DNA of 64,000 nt from Hyphomicrobium sp. MC1 (lineage in GTDB: Bacteria > Pseudomonadota > Alphaproteobacteria > Rhizobiales > Hyphomicrobiaceae). The number at the start of each line of letters is the position of its first letter. Position 1 is the stretch's first letter. Location: assembly GCF_000253295.1 (NCBI RefSeq), contig NC_015717.1, forward strand, positions 2,914,001 to 2,978,000, in the 5' to 3' direction. Both the position numbers and the translations under genes were made by a program. A model generated the notes under the pieces. The model did no database searches and was not told the DNA's origin. It saw nothing but the letters and a program-made list of their open reading frames with translations. Positions 50,622-59,693 of this stretch are shown here, piece after piece.

Positions 50622-51077
50622 CTAAGCCGAACCGCGAAGCACGTCGTAAAACGCGTTCTCGTTATTGACCATGCGAAGCTTCTCTGCGACGTCGCGATTA
50701 CGCAGTCGGCGTGAAACCGCGGCGAGGGCATTCAGATGCGTCTTCTCCGCTCCAGCCGGTGTCAAAAGCAGAAAAGCCAAATCGACCGGTTTGCTATCAA
50801 TCGCTTCGAATTCGACCGGCGGCTTAAGTCTCGCGACAAGGCCGAACGTTTGCTTGAGATCGGCATAAGCTGCGTGGGGAAGGGCAATGCCGTCGCCCAT
50901 CCCGGTGGAACCGAGACTTTCTCGTTTATTGAGTTCGGCGAAGATTGTCTCGGCAGGAAGCCCAGTTGCCGCAGCTGCTCGTTCCGATAACGTGCGAAGA
51001 AGCGCTAATTTCGTCGGAACCCGCACGTCCAGCATGACGGCGCGCGGCGAAAGAAAGTCAATAATGCAGGATGCCAT
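50622..51077 (-). CDS. ptsN: EIIA-Ntr-like PTS protein
   Basis: A 151-residue cytoplasmic EIIA domain of the PTS-Ntr type. The phosphorylatable histidine is in GDGIALPHAAYADL. ALLRTLSERAAAATGLP and KTHLNALAAVSRRLRN are typical. The start at the ATG has GAGGA upstream. It lies 27 bp after kdpE on the same strand. In E. coli, unphosphorylated PtsN binds KdpD and raises its activity, so this placement suggests a local regulator of potassium uptake. Confidence 0.85.
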   Translation of the reverse strand: MASCIIDFLSPRAVMLDVRVPTKLALLRTLSERAAAATGLPAETIFAELNKRESLGSTGMGDGIALPHAAYADLKQTFGLVARLKPPVEFEAIDSKPVDLAFLLLTPAGAEKTHLNALAAVSRRLRNRDVAEKLRMVNNENAFYDVLRGSA

Positions 51078-51104
51078 GAGAAATCCTCGGCGCACGCGCC
51101 ACTG

Positions 51105-51794
51105 TCAATCGGGAGCGCGGAGGCGGTAGCCAACGCCTGTTTCAGTCAGAATATATTCCGGGCTGTTCGGACGCGGTTCGATTTTCTGCCGAAGCTGCGC
51201 GACGTAAACGCGAACGTATTGGGAATCGGCAGAGGGATCCCAGAGCTCGCGCAACAGAAAATTGTGCGTCAGTACTTTGCCCGCATGCTGAACAAAGAGA
51301 CGCAACAGGTCGTATTCCTTCGGCGATAGCTTGATCTCTCGTTCGCCAACCTTGACGATGCGGCGCACGAGATCCACCGACAGATCGCCGACATGGAAAA
51401 TGGGCCGCTCGCCCTGAATCTGTAGCCGATGGCGAAGTGCGGCTCGCATTCTGGCGAGAAGCTCGTTGATGCCAAAAGGCTTCGTCACATAGTCATCAGC
51501 GCCGAAATCAAGGGCCTGCACCTTGGCGGTTTCGTCAGCGCGGCTCGACAGCACCACGATGGGAATGGCTTCATTCTGGTCGCGGATGGATCGCAGCAGG
51601 TCCATGCCTTGCATATCCGGCAAGCCGAGATCGAGGACGACGATATCCGGAGTCTCCGCCATCAGCTCCAGGGCTTTGCGCGCATTCGGTGCGTCGATTA
51701 CCTGATAGCCTTGCGTTGCAAGCCCCATGCGGAGAAGTTTGCGGATTGGTGGTTCGTCGTCGATGACGAGAACTTTGATGGCGGGCGCACTCAT
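51105..51794 (-). CDS. kdpE: KdpE response regulator
   Basis: A 229-residue OmpR-class regulator. The receiver has VLVIDDEPPIRKLLR and the phospho-aspartate in DIVVLDLGLPDMQG. The winged helix includes LSPKEYDLLRLFVQHAGKVLTHNFLLRELWD and ends with ILTETGVGYRL. It overlaps kdpD by four bases and would activate the kdp operon when phosphorylated. Confidence 0.94.
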   Translation of the reverse strand: MSAPAIKVLVIDDEPPIRKLLRMGLATQGYQVIDAPNARKALELMAETPDIVVLDLGLPDMQGMDLLRSIRDQNEAIPIVVLSSRADETAKVQALDFGADDYVTKPFGINELLARMRAALRHRLQIQGERPIFHVGDLSVDLVRRIVKVGEREIKLSPKEYDLLRLFVQHAGKVLTHNFLLRELWDPSADSQYVRVYVAQLRQKIEPRPNSPEYILTETGVGYRLRAPD

Positions 51795-54514
51795 GCGGCG
51801 TTTTCCAGCGTTTCTGATCGAGCGGATGCCGGAAGCGTTACGGTCAGGAGTGCACCGCTGCGATCAGGTCGATTACCCGCCGTTATCGTTCCGCCCATGA
51901 TTTCGATAAATCCGCGTGAGATCGGCAATCCAAGCCCCGTTCCGGCGCGGACATGATCGGCCTTGTTCGCGCGATAGAATTTATCGAAGATTTTTTCAAC
52001 ATCTCGGTCGGGGATGCCTGGCCCTTCATCCCGGATTTGAATGACGACGAGCCCATGATCGTTCCAAGCGCCGACCTCAATCAACGTATTCTCGGGCGCG
52101 TATTTTGCAGCGTTGTCAAGAAGATTGAAAAGCACTTGCTCAAGTAAAACGGGATCAGCATCCACCTTCAATGGCTCCGATGGAAGATTGGCCTGGACCT
52201 TATGTCTTGAAAGGATCTTTCTCGCGCGCTTGAGCGCTGCATCGACAATCTCGCCGACGTCTTGAATTTCCGTCTTGGCGACAATGGCGCCAGCTTCAAG
52301 CTTCGTCATATCGAGAAGGTTGGCGATGAACCGGTTGAGGCGTTCGGATTCATCGATGATCGTAGCGAGCAACTCCGACTGCGCCTCGGCATCGAACTTG
52401 TCGCCGAGGTCGCGCATCGTCGTTGCCGCGCCGAGAATAGCGGCCAGGGGCGTCTTGAGATCGTGAGACAACGACGTCAGCAGAGCGGCGCGGAGCCGTT
52501 CCGTCTCGATGCTGCGTTTCGCGCGCTCGACGTCCTCGACGAGGTGGACGCGCTCGATGGCGAGTGCGCCCTGGTTGACGAGTGCATCGAACAGCCGCCG
52601 TTGGTCGGGCGTCAGCAGCGGTCCCGGACGGTCACTGTCTATGCCGACGACACCGACGATGCCGCGTGCGGTCCGGAGCGGCAGAAAAAGGCGGGGCGAC
52701 CCGGGCAGCGTATCGGAGCCGCGCCCGGCTGGGCGGTCGTTGGTCCAAGCCCACGTCGCGGCGGCGATATCGGACGGATCAAGCATATCTTCCGGCGGGT
52801 ATCCCGCCTTCACGGCAATCGAGCCATTCTCTGGCAGCAACAGCACGACGCGGACTTTCAGCATCGAGGCGATCTGAAAGACGGTTGCCCAAAGCACATC
52901 ATCAAGCGTGCCGGTTCCGGCAAGCTTGCGACTGAAGCCATACAGCGACTCCGTCGTGCTGGCGCGGTTCATGGCGATCACAGTCTGACTGCGCATGCGC
53001 GCTGCGATGTTCGACACAACGATTGCTACGACGACGAAGCAGAGAAACGCCGCGACGTTCTTGGCATCGGCGATGGTGAATGTGAAGAGCGGAGGCAGAA
53101 AGAAATAGTTGTAGAGGAGCGCGCCGGCGACGCTCGCAACAAGCGAGGGGCCGATGCCAAGCTTGGCTGCCACGCCCACAATCGCCGTCAAAAATATAAG
53201 ATCGACGCTTTCCACGCCGATCCATGGTCTGAGCACCCAGGCAACGCCAAGCGCAGCAGCCATCGCTATAAACGTGATGAAATAATTCAGCGGCCGATGC
53301 TGTGGTTGATCCCTTGCCGTTCGAACCGTCTGCGCCGTCGCCGGCTCGGCTGGCAATTGCTCTCCGGAAATGACGTGAACGCTGATGTTTCCAGATTGCC
53401 TGACGAGATCATGGACGACAGAACCGTTGAGAATTTCGAACCATCGCGGCCGATCGGATTTACCGACGATGATTTGCGTCACGTTATGGGCGCGCGCGTA
53501 CGAGATGATATCGTCGGCGATCGACTTGGAGCTTCCGGGCATTGTCAGCGTTTCGCCGCCGAGAAGTTCGGCGAGACGCATCGCTTCAGCAATGCGGTTA
53601 CGCTCGCCTTCGGAAAATCTGAGGCTGCGGCGCGTCTCGATAGTGACCGCGGTCCACTGCGCGTGCAGGCGATCGGCAGCACGTTTTGCATAGCGCACGA
53701 GCCCGGATGAGCGCACATCTTCGTTGACGCACACGAGCACGCGTTCGCACGCCGCCCACGGTCCGGACATGGCTTTGGCGCGAAGCTGGGTTACGAGCTG
53801 TTCATCGACGCGTTCGGCGGTGCGGCGTAAAGCGAGTTCGCGCAATGCGGTGAGCTTGACGGGCGAGAAGAAATTTTCAAGCGCGCGGCGCGCCTGATCC
53901 GGGACGTAGACCTTCCCTTCCTTCAATCGCTGAATAAGATCCTCTGGCGTGATGTCGACAAGCTCGACGTCGTCGGCTCGGGCGAGGATCGAATCCGGCA
54001 CCGTTTCGCGGACGCGAATTCCGGTGATCTGGGCAACGACGTCATTCAAGCTATCGATATGCTGGATGTTGATAGTGGTGAAAACGTCAATGCCTTCGTC
54101 GAGCAACTCTTCGACATCGAGATAGCGTTTCGGGTGACGGCTCATCGGCGCATTGGTGTGCGCCAGCTCGTCTATCAGCGCAATCTCGGGGCGCCGCGCG
54201 ATGACGGCGTCAATATCGAGTTCCTCCAGCGTCCGACCTTTGTATTCGACCTGACGCGGAGGGACAACGTCAAGACCGCGAAGAAGTGCTTTTGTTTCCT
54301 TGCGTCCGTGCGTCTCAACGACGCCGACAACGACGTCAGCACCTTCTTTAACCTTGGCGCGGGCGGTGCGAAGCATTTCATAGGTTTTGCCGACACCGGG
54401 AGCCGCGCCAAGAAAAATCTTCAACCGTCCCTTCTGGCGCTCCTCGCGTTTCAAAACCTCGAGGAGCGCCTCCGGCGACGGTCGATGATCGGGTGTGCGG
54501 TTTTCTTCCGCCAT
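51791..54514 (-). CDS. kdpD: KdpD sensor histidine kinase
   Basis: A 907-residue sensor of low potassium or osmotic stress. In order: an N-terminal KdpD domain with Walker-like GAAPGVGKT and ALIDELAHTNAPMSRH, a UspA-like domain, four clustered membrane helices (about residues 400-500), a GAF-like region, the kinase with phospho-acceptor His in LLTSLSHDLKTPLAAIL, and ATPase motifs (NLLDNAAKYAP, GTGLGLPISRGF). The ATG chosen has GAGGAAAG upstream; the open frame extends 29 codons further. Confidence 0.94.
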   Translation of the reverse strand: MAEENRTPDHRPSPEALLEVLKREERQKGRLKIFLGAAPGVGKTYEMLRTARAKVKEGADVVVGVVETHGRKETKALLRGLDVVPPRQVEYKGRTLEELDIDAVIARRPEIALIDELAHTNAPMSRHPKRYLDVEELLDEGIDVFTTINIQHIDSLNDVVAQITGIRVRETVPDSILARADDVELVDITPEDLIQRLKEGKVYVPDQARRALENFFSPVKLTALRELALRRTAERVDEQLVTQLRAKAMSGPWAACERVLVCVNEDVRSSGLVRYAKRAADRLHAQWTAVTIETRRSLRFSEGERNRIAEAMRLAELLGGETLTMPGSSKSIADDIISYARAHNVTQIIVGKSDRPRWFEILNGSVVHDLVRQSGNISVHVISGEQLPAEPATAQTVRTARDQPQHRPLNYFITFIAMAAALGVAWVLRPWIGVESVDLIFLTAIVGVAAKLGIGPSLVASVAGALLYNYFFLPPLFTFTIADAKNVAAFLCFVVVAIVVSNIAARMRSQTVIAMNRASTTESLYGFSRKLAGTGTLDDVLWATVFQIASMLKVRVVLLLPENGSIAVKAGYPPEDMLDPSDIAAATWAWTNDRPAGRGSDTLPGSPRLFLPLRTARGIVGVVGIDSDRPGPLLTPDQRRLFDALVNQGALAIERVHLVEDVERAKRSIETERLRAALLTSLSHDLKTPLAAILGAATTMRDLGDKFDAEAQSELLATIIDESERLNRFIANLLDMTKLEAGAIVAKTEIQDVGEIVDAALKRARKILSRHKVQANLPSEPLKVDADPVLLEQVLFNLLDNAAKYAPENTLIEVGAWNDHGLVVIQIRDEGPGIPDRDVEKIFDKFYRANKADHVRAGTGLGLPISRGFIEIMGGTITAGNRPDRSGALLTVTLPASARSETLENAA

Positions 54515-54554
54515 CTTATTGCTTTCCTCGCGGCGCCATCGCGCCGCGCAATAT

Positions 54555-55160
54555 TCACTGTGCCGCCGTGTCGTCAAGAGCAAGATTGAGCGCCAGAACA
54601 TTGACGCGGGGCTCGCCGATCAACCCTAGGAACGGTTCTTCGATGTGGCGGTCAATGAGGCTGCGAACGTTCGCTTCCGGCAGATTGCGGGCCTTGGCAA
54701 TTCGGGCCATCTGAAAATAGGCAGCAGACGGCGAAATGTCAGGGTCGAGGCCCGACGCGGACGTCGTAACCAAGTTGATCGGCACCTCGGAACCGGGGTT
54801 CTCCGCCTTCAATTTGGTCATATCAGTCTTAACGCGATCAATCAGGGCCTTGTTTGTGGGACCGAGGTTCGAGCCCATCGAGTTCGCGGCATTATAAGGC
54901 TGCGCCACTGTTTTCGAAGGGTCGGCTGGGTCCGAGCCCGTTGTCGCGGACGGACGGCCATGGAAGTACTTATCGGACGTGAACGACTGCCCGATGAGCT
55001 CGGACCCGATGACCTTGCCGTCCCGTACGATCAAGCTGCCCTGGGACTGCTTAGGAAAGATGGCTTCGGCTATGCCGGTCATAGCGAGCGGATATACGAG
55101 GCCGGCGATGAACGTCAATGCGATGAGCACGACGATGGCTGGGCGAATTTCTTTCAACAT
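54555..55160 (-). CDS. kdpC: KdpC subunit of potassium-transporting ATPase
   Basis: A 201-residue single-helix subunit (helix about residues 7-27) that stabilises the KdpAB complex and may assist nucleotide binding. Characteristic text: GSELIGQSFTSDKYFHGRPSAT and LVTTSASGLDPDISPSAAYFQMARIAKARNL. It is full length. It lies 11 bp after kdpB and about 40 bp before kdpD. Confidence 0.95.
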   Translation of the reverse strand: MLKEIRPAIVVLIALTFIAGLVYPLAMTGIAEAIFPKQSQGSLIVRDGKVIGSELIGQSFTSDKYFHGRPSATTGSDPADPSKTVAQPYNAANSMGSNLGPTNKALIDRVKTDMTKLKAENPGSEVPINLVTTSASGLDPDISPSAAYFQMARIAKARNLPEANVRSLIDRHIEEPFLGLIGEPRVNVLALNLALDDTAAQ

Positions 55161-55171
55161 GGCGTGTTACC

Positions 55172-57280
55172 TCAAGCGAGATGCAGAGCGTTGATGGCCA
55201 AGTCGATGGCCTTGATGCCGATGAAGGGGACGACGACGCCGCCGAGCCCGTAAATCAGCAGGTTGCGGCGGAGCAGCGGTCCGGCACCGATCGCGCGATA
55301 GGCGACGCCCTTCAGCGCCAACGGGATCAGCGCGATGATGATCAGAGCGTTGAAGATGATCGCCGACAGGATCGCGCTTTGGGGGCTACCGAGCGCCATG
55401 ATGTTGAGCGCGTTAAGCTGCGGATAGAAAGCAACAAACATCGCCGGAATGATCGCGAAGTATTTGGCGACGTCGTTCGCAATCGAGAACGTCGTCAGCG
55501 CGCCGCGCGTCATCAATAGCTGTTTGCCGATTTCGACAATCTCGATGAGCTTCGTCGGGTTGCTGTCGAGATCGACCATGTTGCCGGCTTCGCGGGCGGC
55601 GACCGTTCCGGTGTTCATCGCGACGCCGACGTCCGCCTGAGCAAGGGCCGGCGCATCGTTAGTGCCGTCGCCGCACATGGCGACCAACTTGCCTTTCGCT
55701 TGCTCGTCGCGGATGAGGCGCAATTTGTCTTCCGGTGTTGCCTGCGCAAGAAAGTCGTCGACGCCGGCTTCAGCGGCGATAGCGGCCGCCGTCATCGGGT
55801 TGTCGCCAGTGATCATCACTGTGCGAATGCCCATGCGGCGAAGCTCGGCGAAGCGCTCACGAATACCGCCTTTGACGATATCTTTGAGGTGGATGACGCC
55901 GAGCAAGCGGCCGTCCTTAGCGACCGCCAGCGGTGTCCCGCCCGCTTTCGCTACCGTTTCCGTGATAGCCTTGATCTCGCGTGTGGCTTCGGCGGTGATG
56001 GCCGGACGAAGCACCTGCGCAGTTGCACCAGACGAGAGAGTCGCGACCGGGGCGTTTAGGTATTTCAACACAGCGTCCACAGCACCTTTACGGATCGACG
56101 ATCCCTCGAATTCTACGCCGCTCATGCGGCTCTGGGCCGTGAACGGAATGAAGTGCGCTTTAATATCCGCAACATCTCGACCGCGAATGCCATGCTTCTC
56201 TTTAGCGAGAATAACCACCGAGCGACCTTCCGGCGTCTCGTCAGCCAGAGATGCGAGCTGGGCGGCATCCGCGAGTTCCGACTCGCTGACGCCGGACAGC
56301 GGTACGAATTCGGTTGCCTGACGGTTGCCGAGCGTGATCGTTCCGGTTTTATCGAGAAGGAGCGTGTCGACGTCGCCAGCGGCTTCAACGGCTCGGCCCG
56401 ACATCGCAAGAACGTTAAAACGCACAAGGCGATCCATGCCGGCGATACCGATAGCTGAAAGCAGCGCGCCGATCGTCGTCGGGATGAGCGTAACGAAGAG
56501 CGCGACAAGGACGATGACCGAGATCGTGCCGCCGGCATAAGCGGCATAGCTCGGGATCGTTGCGGTCGCGAAGACGAAGATGATCGTGAGGCCGGCGAGA
56601 AGAATGTTGAGTGCGATTTCGTTGGGTGTTTTCTGGCGTTCCGCGCCTTCGACAAGCTTGATCATGCGATCAATAAAAGTCGAACCCTGGGCCGCCGTGA
56701 TTCGGACGACGATCCAGTCCGACAACACGAGTGTGCCGCCCGTCACTGCCGACCTATCGCCGCCGGACTCACGAATGACCGGCGCTGATTCACCGGTGAT
56801 CGCGGCTTCATTGACCGACGCGACACCTTCGATGACTTCGCCATCGGAGGGAATGGTGTCGCCCGGCTCGACAAGGACCACGTCTCCGACTTTCAGCGTG
56901 GTTCCGGGAACGAGCTTGTAGCTGCGGCCCGATCCCGTCATCAGCTTGGCTTGCGTTTCCTGGCGCTGAACACGCAGGGAGTCTGCTTGAGCCTTGCCGC
57001 GACCTTCCGCGATGGCCTCCGCAAAGTTTGCGAAAAGCACAGTGAACCAAAGCCACAGGATGATCTGGAACGTGAACGCCAAGTTACCTTCGCCCGTTAC
57101 CATGTCGTGGAGAAAGATGATCGAGGTCAAGACCGTCACGACTTCAAGAACGAACATGATCGGATTTTTGATCATCTTGCGCGGATCAAGCTTCGCGAAG
57201 GCCGAACCGATTGCCGGAACGACGATCTTGGGATCGAGCATTGTCGCCGAGCTTTTCTTACGCGCCATAGACGTATCCAT
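55172..57280 (-). CDS. kdpB: KdpB ATPase subunit
   Basis: A 702-residue P-type ATPase subunit. It has the phosphorylation motif LLDKTGTITLGNR at about residue 306, the actuator ITGESAPVIRESGGDRSAVTGGT, TGDNPMTAAAIAAEAGVDD and CGDGTNDAPALAQADVGVAM. The N-terminus begins MDTSMARKK; GGAG precedes the first ATG. All catalytic residues appear intact. Confidence 0.96.
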   Translation of the reverse strand: MDTSMARKKSSATMLDPKIVVPAIGSAFAKLDPRKMIKNPIMFVLEVVTVLTSIIFLHDMVTGEGNLAFTFQIILWLWFTVLFANFAEAIAEGRGKAQADSLRVQRQETQAKLMTGSGRSYKLVPGTTLKVGDVVLVEPGDTIPSDGEVIEGVASVNEAAITGESAPVIRESGGDRSAVTGGTLVLSDWIVVRITAAQGSTFIDRMIKLVEGAERQKTPNEIALNILLAGLTIIFVFATATIPSYAAYAGGTISVIVLVALFVTLIPTTIGALLSAIGIAGMDRLVRFNVLAMSGRAVEAAGDVDTLLLDKTGTITLGNRQATEFVPLSGVSESELADAAQLASLADETPEGRSVVILAKEKHGIRGRDVADIKAHFIPFTAQSRMSGVEFEGSSIRKGAVDAVLKYLNAPVATLSSGATAQVLRPAITAEATREIKAITETVAKAGGTPLAVAKDGRLLGVIHLKDIVKGGIRERFAELRRMGIRTVMITGDNPMTAAAIAAEAGVDDFLAQATPEDKLRLIRDEQAKGKLVAMCGDGTNDAPALAQADVGVAMNTGTVAAREAGNMVDLDSNPTKLIEIVEIGKQLLMTRGALTTFSIANDVAKYFAIIPAMFVAFYPQLNALNIMALGSPQSAILSAIIFNALIIIALIPLALKGVAYRAIGAGPLLRRNLLIYGLGGVVVPFIGIKAIDLAINALHLA

Positions 57281-57303
57281 CTTGGAAACTCCGAAAAGAG
57301 AGA

Positions 57304-59007
57304 TCAGTAGAGCGTGCCGGCCGTCATCGCGAGGTGCTCGACGATGGGCCCGAGTGCGAGCGCGGGAAAGAACGTCAGTCCGCCAACGATCAGGATGACG
57401 CCAACGACGAGGCCGACAAAAAGTCCGCCGGTGGTTGGGAACGTTCCGACAGAAGGTGCGAGCGTCTTCTTCTCTGCCAACGCGCCTGCGATCGCCATCG
57501 CCGGCACGATCATCAGGAAGCGCCCAACAAACATCGAGATCGCGCCCGTTACGTTGTAGAAGAATGTGTTGCCCGTGATGCCCGCGAAGGCGGAGCCATT
57601 GTTTCCGGTGCTCGATGAGAAGAGATACAGGATCTCAGAGAAGCCGTGCGGACCGGGGTTGGCGATGGAGGCTAATGCGGACGGGAGCACCGCGGCGACA
57701 GCAGTCCAGCCGAGGATCATCAGCGGCAGGATCAATATGGCGAGCATGGCCATCTTGACTTCTTTCGCTTCGATCTTCTTGCCGACGTATTCGGGCGTGC
57801 GGCCAACCATCAGTCCGGCAACGAAGATTGCGAGGACGACGAACAGCAACATGCCGTAAAGCCCTGCCCCGACGCCGCCGACGATGATTTCGCCTAGTTG
57901 GATATTCACGAGCGGGATCATTCCGCCGAGGGCCGTGAAGGAGTCATGCATGGCATTGACGGCGCCGCAGGATGCGGCCGTCGTAATGACTGCGAACAAG
58001 GCCGATCCCACGATACCGAAGCGGGTTTCCTTGCCTTCCATGTTGCCACCTGTCAGGCCGAGTGCGTTGAGGCCGGTGGTGCCGTTGGCTTCGGCCCAGT
58101 AACAGACCGCAACGCCGGCAATGAAAAGCACGCCCATAACGGCGAGGATGGCCCAGCCTTGGCGCTGGTTGCCGACCATGCGACCGAAGACGTTCGTCAA
58201 CGCAGCGCCGAGCGCAAAAATGGAGATCATCTGGACGAAATTCGAGAGCGCGGTCGGATTCTCGAACGGATGTGCGGCGTTGGCATTGAAGAAACCACCG
58301 CCATTGGTGCCGAGCATTTTGATGGCAACCTGGGAGGCCACCGGACCGACGGCGATCGTCTGTTTGGCGCCTTCGAGCGTCGTCGCATCGACGTACGCGC
58401 CGATCGTCTGCGGGATACCCTGCCAGACAAGAAACAACGTGTACGGGATACAAAGCGGCAGCAGGATGTACAGCGTGCAGCGAGTAACATCGACCCAGAA
58501 GTTACCGAGATTTCTGGTCGATGCACGCGCAAAGCCACGTATCAAGACGATCGCAAGAACGATGCCCGTTGCGGCCGACAGAAAATTCTGATGCGTCAAT
58601 CCAAGCATCTGCGTGAAATACGACATCGTCGTCTCGCCGCCGTAGTTCTGCCAGTTCGTGTTGGTGATGAAGCTGATGGCGGTGTTGAACGAAAGGTCGG
58701 GCGCCAGCGCCGTCATTCCTTGCGGATTGAAAGGCAGCGCACCTTGCAAGCGCAGCACGGCATAGAGAATGACGAAGCCGCCGATATGAAACAGCAGCAT
58801 CGAGACGGTGTAGCGCAGCCAATCCTGTTCGCCGCGTGCGTCGACGCCCGCGATTTTATAGAGACCGGCTTCGACCGGGCTCAAGATTGGTGAAAGAAAT
58901 GTTTTCTCGCCAGAGAAAACGCGTGTCATATACCAGCCGAGCGGCTTTACGAGCGCCAAAACGATCGCGCAAAAGAGCGCAATCTGGATCCAACCTATAA
59001 GTGTCAT
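57304..59007 (-). CDS. kdpA: KdpA potassium channel subunit
   Basis: A 567-residue channel-like subunit with about ten helices. Selectivity-filter loops are visible, for example TNTNWQNYGGE and LGTNGGGFFNANAAHPFENP, with SSTGNNGSAFAG in the fourth repeat. Length is normal for the family. It follows kdpF by 13 bp. Confidence 0.96.
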   Translation of the reverse strand: MTLIGWIQIALFCAIVLALVKPLGWYMTRVFSGEKTFLSPILSPVEAGLYKIAGVDARGEQDWLRYTVSMLLFHIGGFVILYAVLRLQGALPFNPQGMTALAPDLSFNTAISFITNTNWQNYGGETTMSYFTQMLGLTHQNFLSAATGIVLAIVLIRGFARASTRNLGNFWVDVTRCTLYILLPLCIPYTLFLVWQGIPQTIGAYVDATTLEGAKQTIAVGPVASQVAIKMLGTNGGGFFNANAAHPFENPTALSNFVQMISIFALGAALTNVFGRMVGNQRQGWAILAVMGVLFIAGVAVCYWAEANGTTGLNALGLTGGNMEGKETRFGIVGSALFAVITTAASCGAVNAMHDSFTALGGMIPLVNIQLGEIIVGGVGAGLYGMLLFVVLAIFVAGLMVGRTPEYVGKKIEAKEVKMAMLAILILPLMILGWTAVAAVLPSALASIANPGPHGFSEILYLFSSSTGNNGSAFAGITGNTFFYNVTGAISMFVGRFLMIVPAMAIAGALAEKKTLAPSVGTFPTTGGLFVGLVVGVILIVGGLTFFPALALGPIVEHLAMTAGTLY

Positions 59008-59020
59008 ATGCGTTGGCCTT

Positions 59021-59110
59021 TCAGAACCGCTCAGGACGCAGCAGGGCGTAAATGAGGTAGGCGAGCAGGCCGGCCGTGACGATGCCGGCCAGGGCGTAGT
59101 CGAATGTCAT
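59021..59110 (-). CDS. kdpF: KdpF small subunit
   Basis: A 29-residue single-helix peptide, beginning MTFDYALAGIVTAGLLAYL and ending with LLRPERF, the standard KdpF pattern. GAGGT lies just before the ATG. KdpF stabilises the Kdp complex. It is positioned directly upstream of kdpA and is too short for routine gene finders. Confidence 0.92.
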   Translation of the reverse strand: MTFDYALAGIVTAGLLAYLIYALLRPERF

Positions 59111-59117
59111 GGAGACC

Positions 59118-59201
59118 TCACAATCGGTCGCAGGCAAAAGCGTAAGCGATGGCAACGGCAAAGAGCGCCAGCCCGCCCGCTACAAGGATGATGTCCAGCA
59201 T
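59118..59201 (-). CDS. 27-residue membrane peptide leading the kdp operon
   Basis: A predicted single-helix peptide that begins MLDIILVAGGLALFAVAIA and ends YAFACDRL. AGGAAAA stands eight bases before the ATG, and the stop is seven bases before the kdpF start. The tight spacing and good ribosome-binding site support translation. It may be a second KdpF-like stabiliser or a leader peptide. No experimental record was available to confirm it. Confidence 0.68.
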   Translation of the reverse strand: MLDIILVAGGLALFAVAIAYAFACDRL

Positions 59202-59375
59202 TTTCGTTTTCCTACTCGGTGACATGCAGCGCCCGCGCGAAAGGGATTGCGGGCCGCGTTTAGGTGACACGCGGCGCATAGGAATTCGAGTTGAGCGGGG
59301 GGAGATCCGTATAAGAATCTCATAATGACGGCGCGGGCTCGAAAGGCGCTCGGTGTCTGCACGACCGTGATAGCA

Positions 59376-59407
59376 AAAATAAAAAGGCCTCCGCGAGGGA
59401 GGCCTTT
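59376..59407 (-). terminator. Rho-independent terminator of the amtB operon
   Basis: AAAGGCCTCC and GGAGGCCTTT form a ten-base stem around a five-base loop. Read leftward, it is followed by a T-rich stretch (TTTTTATTTTTG). It ends the amtB/small-protein transcript before the kdp region. Confidence 0.88.
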
Positions 59408-59433
59408 CTGTGGCTCGTCTATATCTTAGTTCG

Positions 59434-59625
59434 TCACTCAGCTGGGCTGGCCGTGAAATTGCCGATGATCGTTTTGTGATGCCTTGCTTCCATGCTGATC
59501 TGGAAAATGAAGAAGGCAATAAAGAATGCAAGGATGGCGAGCGTGAAAAGAATTTCGTCGCCATGGAACGGATAGATCGCGCTCATCTCGGGAAGTTTTT
59601 CGAAGCCAGAGACACCCGTGTTCAT
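59434..59625 (-). CDS. Small membrane protein downstream of amtB
   Basis: A 63-residue protein with one strong helix (ILFTLAILAFFIAFFIFQI, about residues 25-43) and a polar N-terminus. GGAG precedes the ATG by about six bases. It lies 68 bp after amtB and right before a strong terminator, so it is probably co-transcribed. No glnK, the usual amtB partner, is present. It might be a small accessory of the transporter, but no family is known to me. Confidence 0.65.
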   Translation of the reverse strand: MNTGVSGFEKLPEMSAIYPFHGDEILFTLAILAFFIAFFIFQISMEARHHKTIIGNFTASPAE

Positions 59626-59658
59626 GAAGCTCTCCTTTGGATCTTGTGGAATATGAGA

Positions 59659-59686
59659 GCCGGCGGCGGGATAGTTCGCCGCCGGC
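59659..59686 (-). other. Strong hairpin between amtB and the small membrane protein gene
   Basis: GCCGGCGGCG and CGCCGCCGGC pair perfectly with an eight-base loop directly after the amtB stop. There is no T run after it, so it is more likely an RNA-processing or stability element or a partial terminator. Confidence 0.6.
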
Positions 59687-59693
59687 GTAAAGA

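Noticed and set aside
52262..53710. Rightward open frame of 482 codons
   Set aside because: Antisense to kdpD; Arg/Asp/His-rich shadow sequence without domains.
57898..58893. Rightward open frame of 331 codons
   Set aside because: Antisense to kdpA, with the same shadow composition.
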